Positions 34,269-43,368 of a DNA stretch of 64,000 nt are shown here, piece after piece. The position numbers and the translations under genes are program-made. The stretch is from Algibacter miyuki (GTDB lineage Bacteria > Bacteroidota > Bacteroidia > Flavobacteriales > Flavobacteriaceae). Position 1 is the stretch's first letter, and every line of letters begins with the position of its first letter. Location: assembly GCF_030409805.1 (NCBI RefSeq), contig NZ_JAUFQP010000001.1, forward strand, positions 496,001-560,000, given 5' to 3'. The notes beneath the pieces were generated by a model. That model worked only from the letters and a program-made list of their open reading frames with translations, did not search any database and was not told where the DNA came from.

Positions 34269-36080
34269 TTACTCGGTAATCATAATTTTTTTGTTAAACA
34301 CAATATTATTATCAAGTACAGCATTTAAAATATATACTCCAGTACTTAATTGTTTGGTAGATATACTGTGAGATAACTTTGTAGAACTAGGTTTATCTGT
34401 TAACACTTGTTTTCCGGTAACATCGTAAACCAAAATAGATTTGATGTTTAAAAGCGATGGGTTTGTTAGGGTCAAAGTGCTTGTTTTGTTATTCTGAAAG
34501 GCGTTGATTGTGTTTACATCTAGGAGCTCTGTACTTAATGTAGCTGCCTTAAATGTTACTTCAAATCGATCGGTATATTTTCCAGCATCTAGATTTACAT
34601 TAAAACTTTGAGACTTTAAATTCACATATAAATTAGTTGTTTTATCATGAATGAAAATAGGTAAATCAGTATCGAAGTTTTGAACATCCGCAATTCTAAT
34701 TCTTACAGGCATGTCATTATTTACTTCAATAGTTAAAGGTATTTTTAAATCTTCATCATAAACTAAAGCTTCAGCTAAATAACTTAAATCTCCAATAGGA
34801 AAATAAGCATCTGCCGATAAAATATCCCTTTCATGTAATCGAGATTCTAATCCGCGATCAAAACCTTCCGTAGCATTATTATTAAAAGTTTCTACTAACT
34901 GCCTGGTGTAAGTGTTGTTGAAATCAACATTTAATCTAAAACGTTTATATTCAGAATTCACGGTGGTAAATATACTATTAACTACTGGTTCCGTATTTTT
35001 GGAATTAGCCGATTTGAAAAAGACACTAGTAGTCATATTTTCTTTTTCATAAATGCGATGACTATTTTCTGCATTTACAGTGCTATTACTTGGAATTCCA
35101 GAAGCACCTTGAACCATGAAGCCTTGACCAATTGGAATATGTCTTCCTGGTTTTATTAATTTAGCGGTTGTTCCTGTACTTCCGTTTTCTGATCCATCAT
35201 TATTAAAAGTTGTAAAAGTAGCTGATGTTATTGTTTCAGTAGTTCCATCTTCAGTAATTAAATAAGTAGTATAACCACCATCATAAGCATTTAAATTATG
35301 CGAATTTACATTAGGGTTTTGTTCCCAATAGTATAAAGTTCCAGTAATGCTTGTTTTATTATTCGTGTCCCAAATATAAGCATGAGCATCCATAGCAGAA
35401 GGGTAAGGGTTTCCTACTAAACTATAGGCGCCATTGGTAACAGAAACTTCAATGTGCCCGTTATTTGGTTTGCCTCTAAAATCATAATTTTGGTTACTGC
35501 CTGAACCTTGTGTACCTTTCATTGTAAAACCTTGACCTGGCTCAATAGTAGTTGCATTTCCAACATGAACCCAGCCAGTATAGTCTGTTTCTCCTATATA
35601 TTTCCAAATCCAGTAAGGGTCTATTTTAAGATCTGTAGCCGAGCCGTTGCGGTTAGGTTGTGGGGTTACATCTGCCGGGGTAGAATTTATTACAGTATTA
35701 ATATCATTAAGCAATGTAACCCCAAACGGGTTGTTTACTAAGGTGTCATCATGGTTTCCGGTAGGAGAACACCAAAAGTTATATTCATAAGCATCAACAT
35801 TTCCGTCTTGGTAAACGCTTAATTCACCTTCTCCTGAATTTCCTGTAGTACCTGTGCCTTGAATTATTTGAGCTTCGTCTCTTAAATAAATGGTGCTTGC
35901 TGTTTCTTCAAGGTTTATATCGTCTTCAACAAAAACGATTTCATCTTTAATAAATATGGCTGCATTATTTCTAACGGAAAGCTGTGCTGTAGCTAATTGA
36001 GAGGAAACTAACCATACTAATAAGCCTAGATTCAATGGCATTAAAAGAGGTTTTTTGGGCAAAAAGGTGACGTTTTTCAT
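34269..36080 (-). CDS. Secreted protein with type IX secretion (type A) C-terminal domain
   Basis: A 603-residue exported protein. A signal peptide (about 1-32, ending ATAQ) is followed by a long beta-rich region with YNFWCSPTGN, SLVGNPYPSAMDA and a later GRHIPIGQGFMVQG block, patterns typical of large flavobacterial surface proteins. The C-terminal 75 residues have the T9SS type A layout: a NTINAFQNNK lead-in, VYDVTGKQVL, LSTGVYILNA and a final KKIMITE. The protein should cross the outer membrane through the type IX system and be attached to the surface or released. Its ligand is unknown. Confidence 0.85.
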   Translation of the reverse strand: MKNVTFLPKKPLLMPLNLGLLVWLVSSQLATAQLSVRNNAAIFIKDEIVFVEDDINLEETASTIYLRDEAQIIQGTGTTGNSGEGELSVYQDGNVDAYEYNFWCSPTGNHDDTLVNNPFGVTLLNDINTVINSTPADVTPQPNRNGSATDLKIDPYWIWKYIGETDYTGWVHVGNATTIEPGQGFTMKGTQGSGSNQNYDFRGKPNNGHIEVSVTNGAYSLVGNPYPSAMDAHAYIWDTNNKTSITGTLYYWEQNPNVNSHNLNAYDGGYTTYLITEDGTTETITSATFTTFNNDGSENGSTGTTAKLIKPGRHIPIGQGFMVQGASGIPSNSTVNAENSHRIYEKENMTTSVFFKSANSKNTEPVVNSIFTTVNSEYKRFRLNVDFNNTYTRQLVETFNNNATEGFDRGLESRLHERDILSADAYFPIGDLSYLAEALVYDEDLKIPLTIEVNNDMPVRIRIADVQNFDTDLPIFIHDKTTNLYVNLKSQSFNVNLDAGKYTDRFEVTFKAATLSTELLDVNTINAFQNNKTSTLTLTNPSLLNIKSILVYDVTGKQVLTDKPSSTKLSHSISTKQLSTGVYILNAVLDNNIVFNKKIMITE

Positions 36081-36219
36081 AAAATGAAGTAATCAGTTAT
36101 TCTTGTAAATGTACGAAAAATAAGAGTGAAACGTTTTAAATTAAAGTGTTTTTACAGATAAACTTTATTTTACGCATTTTAACCGATGTAAAATATCGTT
36201 TTTATGTTACAGTTTTGTG

Positions 36220-36227
36220 TAAATTTG
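36220..36227 (+). promoter_or_regulatory. -7 box of the 62-aa membrane protein gene
   Basis: TAAATTTG matches TAnnTTTG and ends 4 nt before the ATG at 36232. As with rlmD, the transcript would be leaderless or nearly so, unless translation begins at the next ATG (36265). Confidence 0.5.
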
Positions 36228-36231
36228 CAAG

Positions 36232-36420
36232 ATGAAGTACTTAAATTATATTTTAATCCTGATGGGCGCTGCCGTGGCTATGTATGCCAAGGTTGGGGCA
36301 AATCAAAATCAATATTTATTAACTATAGGGATTGTATTTTTGATGATGGGAGTTTATAGAGTTTCCCGAACTATACCAAGTAAGGTGGATGAAGACGCGG
36401 ATATTAATGAGGATATTTAA
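36232..36420 (+). CDS. Small membrane protein
   Basis: A 62-residue protein with two predicted membrane segments (about 4-20 and 28-43) and an acidic C-terminal tail (KVDEDADINED). No family is recognised. It lies 11 nt before the Smr gene and is probably cotranscribed with it. The ATG is directly behind a -7 box; an alternative start at 36265 would remove part of the first membrane segment and is less likely. Confidence 0.6.
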   Translation: MKYLNYILILMGAAVAMYAKVGANQNQYLLTIGIVFLMMGVYRVSRTIPSKVDEDADINEDI

Positions 36421-36431
36421 ACCTGTTTGAA

Positions 36432-36992
36432 ATGGATTTTAAGGTAAATGATTCGGTTTTAGTTTTAGATGAAAACTTGGCTGGACGCATAAAAAAGATT
36501 GAAGGCAAACAAATTTTTATTGAAACTACTGATGGGTTTTTGCTAGATTTTGAAAGTTACGAGTTGGTAAAAGACACTTCTAAAAGTGATTTTAGAACGG
36601 GAATTTTTTCTCATAAAAGCTTGCATGCTGTTTTAGATGAAAAAGAAAAACCAGTACGACGAAAATCGGTTAGAGTGAAATCGAAAGAGCGTTTTGAGCC
36701 TACTATGGAAGTTGATTTGCATATTAATCAGTTAGTGAAATCGGCTAGAGGTATGGCCAATCACGATATGTTAAGTCTGCAATTAGATACGGCAAAACAT
36801 AAATTAGAATGGGCGATATCTAAACGCGTTCAAAAAGTGGTGTTTATTCACGGCGTAGGCGAAGGCGTACTAAAAATGGAATTAGAATATTTATTCGGTC
36901 GCTATAATGTAAAATACTACGATGCTAATTACCAAAAATATGGTTTAGGCGCTACCGAAGTTTATATTTTTCAAAACAGTACTTCAGATTAA
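36432..36992 (+). CDS. Smr/MutS2-type domain protein (DUF2027-like)
   Basis: A 186-residue protein. The N-terminus (about 1-50) is a small beta-barrel segment starting FKVNDSVLVLDENLAG, and the C-terminal half (about 90-186) is an Smr domain: MEVDLHINQL, then the HGVGEGVLKMEL signature with its His and Gly, and a YGLGATEVYIF end. Smr domains of MutS2 and relatives are nucleases; a role in DNA or mRNA cleavage is possible. It follows the small membrane protein gene, and its stop overlaps the convergent lipoprotein gene by 4 nt. Confidence 0.8.
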   Translation: MDFKVNDSVLVLDENLAGRIKKIEGKQIFIETTDGFLLDFESYELVKDTSKSDFRTGIFSHKSLHAVLDEKEKPVRRKSVRVKSKERFEPTMEVDLHINQLVKSARGMANHDMLSLQLDTAKHKLEWAISKRVQKVVFIHGVGEGVLKMELEYLFGRYNVKYYDANYQKYGLGATEVYIFQNSTSD

Positions 36993-37891
36993 TTGAAATC
37001 TGGAGTTATTTTTGTGGTCGATGTTAAACCGCTATCACTTAAAACTCCAAAATCGAAATCGTCTTGCGATAAAAAGCTTAAACTAATTCCTTGTAAGTTT
37101 ACGGTTACTAAATACGTATTATATACCGTGTGTTCTCTATAAGCGGTTGCCGGAACAGTCGTTTTTATTTCTGGATTTAAGTAATCGGCTCCAATTAAAC
37201 TATTGGTAGTATCGTTATTTGGGCGTTGATCTTGAGAGTCGTTTTCTTCATCTCGTGTTTTTACGCCATCGCCATCATCATCATCATCTAAATAATCAGG
37301 AATGCCATCGCCATCAGTATCTTGAGCATCATCTAAATTGCCATCACCATTAGGATCTGGGTTTTCATCGGCCGTTAAAATATTATCACCATCATCATCC
37401 ATATCAATGTAATTCGGTAAGCCATCGCCATCGGTATCATCATCTGTTAAATCGCCATTGCCGTTTACATCTTCTAAAATAGCCAAAATTCCATCATTAT
37501 CATCTTTGGATAAAACGGTTAAAATTTCAGCAATACAATCGTCATCTTCACTCGATGTAATATTAACTTCTTCAGGAATATCGCTACAAAATAGGGCCGA
37601 TGGTAAACTAGCATCACTATAAGTTCTGTAGTAAAACGTCGCGCTTTTTTCAACACTTAATGTGTCGTTTGTACCTGTTTCAAGAATTTCATCTAAAGTA
37701 TAGTTTGAAATTAGTACCGATAAAGATTCCGAAGGATCCTCTTTTGTTTTGTATAATACCAAATCTGATACACCTTCGCAGGCGCTAAAAGTGTCTTCAA
37801 AATCTAATTCTACGGTAATGATGTCGCCATCATCACAAGCTTGAATGGATATTAAACTAAGACCTATAAAAAGATAAAATAATTTACGCAT
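36989..37891 (-). CDS. Lipoprotein with thrombospondin type 3-like calcium repeats
   Basis: A predicted lipoprotein of 300 residues from ATG 37891 (an ATG 16 codons upstream gives an extra N-terminus before the signal and is unlikely). Signal peptide with lipobox QAC, a beta-rich N-terminal domain with several cysteines, then Asp-rich repeats at about 150-220 of the form DTDGDGLPNYIDMDDDGD and DTDGDGIPDYLDDDDDGDG. These match thrombospondin type 3-like calcium-binding repeats common in Bacteroidota surface proteins. A final beta-rich part follows. Tail-to-tail with the Smr gene (4-nt overlap), without a terminator between them. Confidence 0.7.
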   Translation of the reverse strand: MRKLFYLFIGLSLISIQACDDGDIITVELDFEDTFSACEGVSDLVLYKTKEDPSESLSVLISNYTLDEILETGTNDTLSVEKSATFYYRTYSDASLPSALFCSDIPEEVNITSSEDDDCIAEILTVLSKDDNDGILAILEDVNGNGDLTDDDTDGDGLPNYIDMDDDGDNILTADENPDPNGDGNLDDAQDTDGDGIPDYLDDDDDGDGVKTRDEENDSQDQRPNNDTTNSLIGADYLNPEIKTTVPATAYREHTVYNTYLVTVNLQGISLSFLSQDDFDFGVLSDSGLTSTTKITPDFN

Positions 37892-38108
37892 GGGGGATCT
37901 ATTTTGCCACAAAAATAGTGGAATTGTTATTGATAACAAATAAACTTTAAAATTACCGGTTAAATAAACTTAATAAGGTTTATTTGCGTGATTTTAACAA
38001 CTCTATTTTTAATAATTTGAGCTAGTTATTTAAAATTGATTTACTATAATAACGAACAGTATTAGAAATAATTTTATTTAAAGTATTTTTACCGCTCAAA
38101 ACCGTACT

Positions 38109-39251
38109 ATGAAACCCGTTTATTTTGATAATGCCGCTACAACACCACTAAGACCGGAGGTTGTAAATATAATGACCGAAGTGTTAAATACCAGTTTTGG
38201 TAATGCGTCTTCTTCGCATAGTTTTGGGCGATCGTCTAAAACGTTAATTGAAAAAGCTAGGAAAACAGTAGCAAACAGCCTAAATGTATCTGCTGGTGAA
38301 ATTATTTTTACGTCTGGAGGTACCGAAGCCGATAATTTAGTACTGAATAGTGCCGTTCGAGATTTAGGTGTAACCCATATTATTACGACTAAAATTGAAC
38401 ATCATGCGGTTTTACATACGGTGGAAGCTTTAGAAAAAGCATTTGATATTTCGGTAAGTTATTTAGATGTTGATGGTAAGGGCGATATCGATTTTACACA
38501 ATTGGAAAGGTTATTACAAACCGATAAAAAAACATTGGTAAGCTTAATGCATGTTAATAATGAAATTGGAAATATCACCGATATTAAACGTGTTGGTTCT
38601 CTCTGTAAAGCTAATAACGCCCTGTTTCATAGTGATGCCGTGCAGTCGGTAGGACATTATAAACTAGATTTACAAACTATAGATGTTGATTTTATAGCGG
38701 CATCGGCACATAAATTTCACGGCCCAAAAGGCGTAGGTTTTGCTTTCATTAGAAAAAACACAGGATTACTAAAACCTTTAATTTTTGGAGGCGAACAAGA
38801 ACGTGGTTTACGGGCAGGTACCGAAAGTGTACATAATATTGTAGGTTTAGAGTTGGCTCTAACATTAATGCAAGAACAAGCAGAAACAGAGCATAACCAT
38901 ATTTTGGATCTTAAAAAATATTTCATTGATGAAATTTTAAAAGTAATGCCTAAAGCCACTTTTAATGGGCAATCGGGAGATTTTGAAAAAAGCACTTATA
39001 CTTTAGTTAATGTTTGTTTACCAATTCCGGCAAATAAGGCATCGATGATATTGTTTCAATTAGATTTAAAAGGTGTGGCGTGTTCTCGAGGTTCAGCTTG
39101 CCAAAGTGGAAGTAATAAAAAATCGCATGTACTATCGGAAATTTTATCTTCGGAAGATTTGGAGAAACCATCATTACGATTTTCGTTCAGTAAATTTAAC
39201 ACGAAAGCTGATATTGATTATGTAGTTGATGTTTTTCGGGTTTACCGATAA
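38109..39251 (+). CDS. Cysteine desulfurase (IscS/NifS family)
   Basis: PLP enzyme that takes sulfur from cysteine for Fe-S clusters or thio-modified tRNA. The 380-residue protein has MKPVYFDNAATTPLRPEV, TSGGTEADNL, the PLP lysine in SAHKFHGPKGVG (about 201), and the catalytic persulfide cysteine in GSACQSG (Cys331). It belongs to the IscS/NifS branch rather than SufS. No IscU, SufBCD or tRNA-thiolation gene is beside it, so the sulfur acceptor cannot be named. A stand-alone gene between two unrelated ones. Confidence 0.88.
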   Translation: MKPVYFDNAATTPLRPEVVNIMTEVLNTSFGNASSSHSFGRSSKTLIEKARKTVANSLNVSAGEIIFTSGGTEADNLVLNSAVRDLGVTHIITTKIEHHAVLHTVEALEKAFDISVSYLDVDGKGDIDFTQLERLLQTDKKTLVSLMHVNNEIGNITDIKRVGSLCKANNALFHSDAVQSVGHYKLDLQTIDVDFIAASAHKFHGPKGVGFAFIRKNTGLLKPLIFGGEQERGLRAGTESVHNIVGLELALTLMQEQAETEHNHILDLKKYFIDEILKVMPKATFNGQSGDFEKSTYTLVNVCLPIPANKASMILFQLDLKGVACSRGSACQSGSNKKSHVLSEILSSEDLEKPSLRFSFSKFNTKADIDYVVDVFRVYR

Positions 39252-39372
39252 ACGGTTGATTTTCAGAAGTAAAACTGGTTTTTTGAACGAATCACTCGAC
39301 TTTGTAAGTTTTATTCCGTAATTTGTGTAGGTTATTCTTACTAAGAAGAATTTCTTTAAACTTTTTCATATT

Positions 39373-40815
39373 ATGAAAACCTACCGTATAGTCTTCGTAT
39401 TACTCTTTCTTTTTCAATTTAATACTTATAGTCAAGTTGGGATAGGTACAATAGATCCACATGTTTCTTCTATTTTAGAAATGGAATCTACAACACAAGG
39501 GGTTTTAACACCAAGGATGACTACGTTGCAAAAAAATGCAATAGCCACCGCTGTTGAAGGGTTGTTAGTTTTTGATACTGATGAGGATGCTTTTTACTAT
39601 TTTGATAGTTCTGCGTGGGTTAAACTAGAAGGTTCTGTAACTAGAGATAATTACAAGCTTGTTAAAAGTATCGCAGATTTATCGGACGAATTAGTAGGTG
39701 GTAAATATGTATTGAATGAAGATTATGTCTATGAAATAAATGGAACAATAACATTTGATTATCCTATCGATTTAAATGGAGCGAATATGATTGGTGAAGA
39801 TACAGGTGAAGATATTCTTATAAATGGCACAGGAGGCGCATTGTTTAGTGGAGCTACAGGAGGCAGGCTTAAAGATTTGTTGATTAGAGGAAATGGACAA
39901 CAAGTTTTTGATATTACAGGAACAGGCTCAGAGAATGTTATAGGCTATAGTATTGTTATAACAGGAGCTTCTTCTATTGGAACTTTAAGTGATTTAGGAG
40001 TGGTATTCTTTTCTGTTTTGCAAATGGTAGGAAGTGATGATGGTTTGTCTGTTTCAAATATTAATTCTTTTTTCGTTCAAAGTATTTTTTGGACAAGCAA
40101 TACAGGAACTTGTTTAACCCTTTCTGGTTCTTTTGGTAATCTTCAAATCGCTAATGGAAGAATTGTTGTAGAGAGTGGTGATACGGGAATTGATGTAAGT
40201 GCAGATCCTACTATAACAATATCGGCTTCATTAACAGGGGTAAATATATCTGGTGCAGGAGATCGGGTTAATGGCTATGTCGGAAACACCTATCCGGGTT
40301 ATAATTTTACAAACGATTGGGATGTAGATTGTCCTGGTATTCCTGTAGAAACGGATAGTAATGCTGTAGGAGATGCTAATTTAAATTTTAGTAGTGGTAC
40401 AGGTCAGAATACAACATTTTCAGGAAATAGCGTTGCTAATAAAATACAAGGTACTACAGTGAGTAATAATTTGTTTAGATTTTCTAGGGATGGGAATAAT
40501 AGACTGGTTTATGAGGGAAAACAAAAACGTTATTTTACAGTAACATCAAGTGTCTCTTTTCAAGGGGTAGCGCCTCAGAGTGATGGTGATACTTATGTTT
40601 TTTATGTTGCAAAAGGCGATAGTGGGGACACAGTGGCAACTCCGGTATTGGAGACAGGTACTGCGAGACAGTTGGGATCTAACACGGATATTGGTGCCGT
40701 TGCTGTTGTTGGTACTGTTGAGCTTTCTCCAGGTGACTTTATAGAAATATGGGTAGAAAATTATTTTCAAGATGATACCCTTTATATAGCTTCAATTAAC
40801 ACTGTAATTAGGTAA
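39373..40815 (+). CDS. Secreted protein with beta-helix-like central region
   Basis: A 480-residue exported protein. After the signal peptide (MKTYRIVFVLLFLFQFNTYSQ, split here into its charged and hydrophobic parts), residues 22-88 form a module frequent in flavobacterial surface proteins: VGIGTIDPH, SILEMESTTQGVLTPRMT and VFDTDEDAFYYFD, which also resembles the N-terminus of some phage tail-fibre proteins. Residues 100-330 are Gly/Ser/Thr/Asn-rich with short strands, consistent with a beta-helix. The end (about 370-480) is beta-rich. No T9SS domain is visible, so the export route beyond the inner membrane is unclear. Confidence 0.6.
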   Translation: MKTYRIVFVLLFLFQFNTYSQVGIGTIDPHVSSILEMESTTQGVLTPRMTTLQKNAIATAVEGLLVFDTDEDAFYYFDSSAWVKLEGSVTRDNYKLVKSIADLSDELVGGKYVLNEDYVYEINGTITFDYPIDLNGANMIGEDTGEDILINGTGGALFSGATGGRLKDLLIRGNGQQVFDITGTGSENVIGYSIVITGASSIGTLSDLGVVFFSVLQMVGSDDGLSVSNINSFFVQSIFWTSNTGTCLTLSGSFGNLQIANGRIVVESGDTGIDVSADPTITISASLTGVNISGAGDRVNGYVGNTYPGYNFTNDWDVDCPGIPVETDSNAVGDANLNFSSGTGQNTTFSGNSVANKIQGTTVSNNLFRFSRDGNNRLVYEGKQKRYFTVTSSVSFQGVAPQSDGDTYVFYVAKGDSGDTVATPVLETGTARQLGSNTDIGAVAVVGTVELSPGDFIEIWVENYFQDDTLYIASINTVIR

Positions 40816-40889
40816 TTTAGAGTTTTTCGATGTATAAATAAATTAGTGACATATTTTTTAATTCATTTTTGAATAAAAAACTAACTTGT

Positions 40890-43346
40890 CTAAAACCTCA
40901 TACTCGTTCTCACATTAAAAACGCGAGGTGTTAAATAGTTAGGAATGGCATATTGGCGTTTACTATATACATCGCGCACCCAAGTATTTGTAATCGAATT
41001 TTGTGTATCAAACATATTGTAAATTTCAAACCCAAAAGACAGGGCTTTAAAAGGTTTCTTCCAACCGCGATCAAATTGTTTTTTATCATCCACAATAACA
41101 AACTGTAAACCTAAATCGGCACGTTTGTAATCGGGTAATCTATTTTGATAATCGTAAGGGTCGGCATAACTAGGCGATCCGCCAGGTAAACCTGTATTGT
41201 AAACTAAGTTTAAATACATTTTTAGGTTGGGCACATTAGGTACATAATCCTGAAATAACGCAGCAAACTTTAAACGTTGATCGGTTGGTCTGGCAATATA
41301 AACACGATCATCAATATTTTCTTCATTTTTAAGATATCCAAAACTAAACCAAGATTCGGTTCCGGGTACAAACTCACCGTTTAAACGCATATCTAAGCCA
41401 TAAGCATAAGCTTCGGCGTTATTGTCGGCAGCATACCTAATACGTACGTTTTCTAAGGTGTATGGGTTTACATCGGTAATACCTTTGTAATATAGTTCGG
41501 TCGTTAATTTAAAAGGGCGATCCCACATTTTGAAACTATAATCATTTCCTAATACAACATGAAGCGATTTTTGCGCTTTTACATCAGGTTGAACCGTTCC
41601 TGCAGCATCACGTAATTCGCGATAGAAAGGCGGTTGGTAATACAATCCTGTAGCCACCCTAAATAGCATATCTTTTTCCCATTCTGGTTTTATGGTGAAT
41701 TGTGCACGCGGACTAAACACCACTTGATTTGTGTTAGAAATACCATCGCCAGAAACTGACCAGCTATGCATACGTACGCCTGCATTATACCAAACATCAC
41801 TATTGCCAATTGTAGAACGTTTGCTCCATTGCGCATAAGCTTGCAAACGGTTAATTTGCGTATTGTTCGTCGCTCTAATGTTTTGGTAAGGCTCTAAAGG
41901 TCCGCTAAAAGGTGCGTAAGGTTGCTCGTTTGCAACTGTTTTTGGCGGACGAATGGAAAATCCTGCAGAGTCAATTGTTTCCCATTCTATTAAACGGTCT
42001 CTAATATCTTCGTGCGTGTATTTTACAGACCATTCTATATGGTGGTCTTCAATATTTAAATGTCCTTTATGCTCTAGGTTTGTAATTAAAGCATCAAGGT
42101 CGTTTCTACCGTGGTTTAATTGGCTTCCAACACCTTCGCTAAATTCAACTTCACCTAAATTTTCATCACCAATATTGCTGTTCACTTCACCTAAACGGTA
42201 TTGAGCTAAAATATCAAAATATTCTTCTTCCGTAGTATGGTATGTGGAGGCAATTAACTTCAGTGTTAAATCATCGTTAGCAAAATAAGTGCCTTTAAAA
42301 GCTCCAAAATAGGTTTGATATTGATCTTTTTCTTGCCCTTCATAAAAAACTAAAAGTGCAATAGGATCAGATAGTGTTCCGAAGTTTGTTTGACGCGTTT
42401 GTGGTTCAAAATTATATTTATTGATAGATGCGTTTCCTAAAAAACTCAATTGAAATTTATCGGTAAATTGATACGTTAAAAACGCTTGAGCATCGGCAAA
42501 GGTTGGGTTTACATTGGTTTCTGTTTCTTTAGCATCTACGAGTAAACTATTGTCGCGATAACGCAAACCTACCATGCTTGTAAATTTAGAATCTTTACTC
42601 ATATTTTCTACGGAAAGACTTCCGCCGAGCAAACTTAAATCGGCATTAACAGCAAATTGATAGGGAGTTTTATAAGTAATATCTAAAACTGACGATAATT
42701 TATCGCCATATTTAGCTTGAAAACCACCTGCGGAGAAATCGACATTTTGAACCAAATCAGAATTGACAAAACTTAAACCTTCTTGCTGCCCTGAGCGAAT
42801 TAAAAATGGACGATAAACTTCAATGTCATTTACATACACTAAATTTTCATCATAATTACCTCCTCTAACCGAGTATTGTGTGCTTAACTCATTGTTGTTA
42901 CTTACACCAGGTAAAGTCATTAAAAGATTTTCTACTCCAGCATTGGCGCCAGGAATTTTTCGGATGGCTTCGGGATCTAAAGTGATGATGCCTTCAATTT
43001 CTTTGCGGCGGTTACTGGTAACAACAACGGCTGCTATTTGTTCTATTGAAGCACTCATAACGGGGTTAAACTCGTAAGTTTCGCCATTTTTTAAGTTGAA
43101 TGTACTCGTCATTTGTTTAAACGACAAATGGGAAAACGTTAAGGTAACCGTTTCATTTGAAGGAATAGTTAAACTGTAAAACCCGTTGGAATTACTAACT
43201 GTACCACGCGTACCAGACTTGATATTAACTTGTTCTATAGGTAAATTATGTTCATCTAAAATAACACCTTTAATAGTTGCCGTTTGTGTGTACCCAAAGT
43301 AAAGGTTGAATAAAAATAAACTGAAAAATATAAGTTTTGTTTTCAA
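40890..43346 (-). CDS. TonB-dependent receptor with carboxypeptidase-like regulatory domain
   Basis: An 818-residue outer-membrane protein: signal peptide (about 1-20), carboxypeptidase-regulatory-like beta-sandwich (about 22-105, IKGVILDEHNLPIEQVNI), a plug domain (about 115-225, VENLLMTLPGV, YSVRGGNYDENLVYVNDIEV split across two blocks) and a 22-strand barrel ending in NVRTSMRF with the terminal aromatic residue. It imports an unknown substrate with energy from TonB. No SusD partner is adjacent, so it is not a SusCD glycan system. Its stop lies 75 nt from the convergent secreted-protein gene; it is likely cotranscribed with the upstream M23 gene (22 nt apart). Confidence 0.92.
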   Translation of the reverse strand: MKTKLIFFSLFLFNLYFGYTQTATIKGVILDEHNLPIEQVNIKSGTRGTVSNSNGFYSLTIPSNETVTLTFSHLSFKQMTSTFNLKNGETYEFNPVMSASIEQIAAVVVTSNRRKEIEGIITLDPEAIRKIPGANAGVENLLMTLPGVSNNNELSTQYSVRGGNYDENLVYVNDIEVYRPFLIRSGQQEGLSFVNSDLVQNVDFSAGGFQAKYGDKLSSVLDITYKTPYQFAVNADLSLLGGSLSVENMSKDSKFTSMVGLRYRDNSLLVDAKETETNVNPTFADAQAFLTYQFTDKFQLSFLGNASINKYNFEPQTRQTNFGTLSDPIALLVFYEGQEKDQYQTYFGAFKGTYFANDDLTLKLIASTYHTTEEEYFDILAQYRLGEVNSNIGDENLGEVEFSEGVGSQLNHGRNDLDALITNLEHKGHLNIEDHHIEWSVKYTHEDIRDRLIEWETIDSAGFSIRPPKTVANEQPYAPFSGPLEPYQNIRATNNTQINRLQAYAQWSKRSTIGNSDVWYNAGVRMHSWSVSGDGISNTNQVVFSPRAQFTIKPEWEKDMLFRVATGLYYQPPFYRELRDAAGTVQPDVKAQKSLHVVLGNDYSFKMWDRPFKLTTELYYKGITDVNPYTLENVRIRYAADNNAEAYAYGLDMRLNGEFVPGTESWFSFGYLKNEENIDDRVYIARPTDQRLKFAALFQDYVPNVPNLKMYLNLVYNTGLPGGSPSYADPYDYQNRLPDYKRADLGLQFVIVDDKKQFDRGWKKPFKALSFGFEIYNMFDTQNSITNTWVRDVYSKRQYAIPNYLTPRVFNVRTSMRF

Positions 43347-43368
43347 GCGGTTAGCGCGTTAGTTAGCA

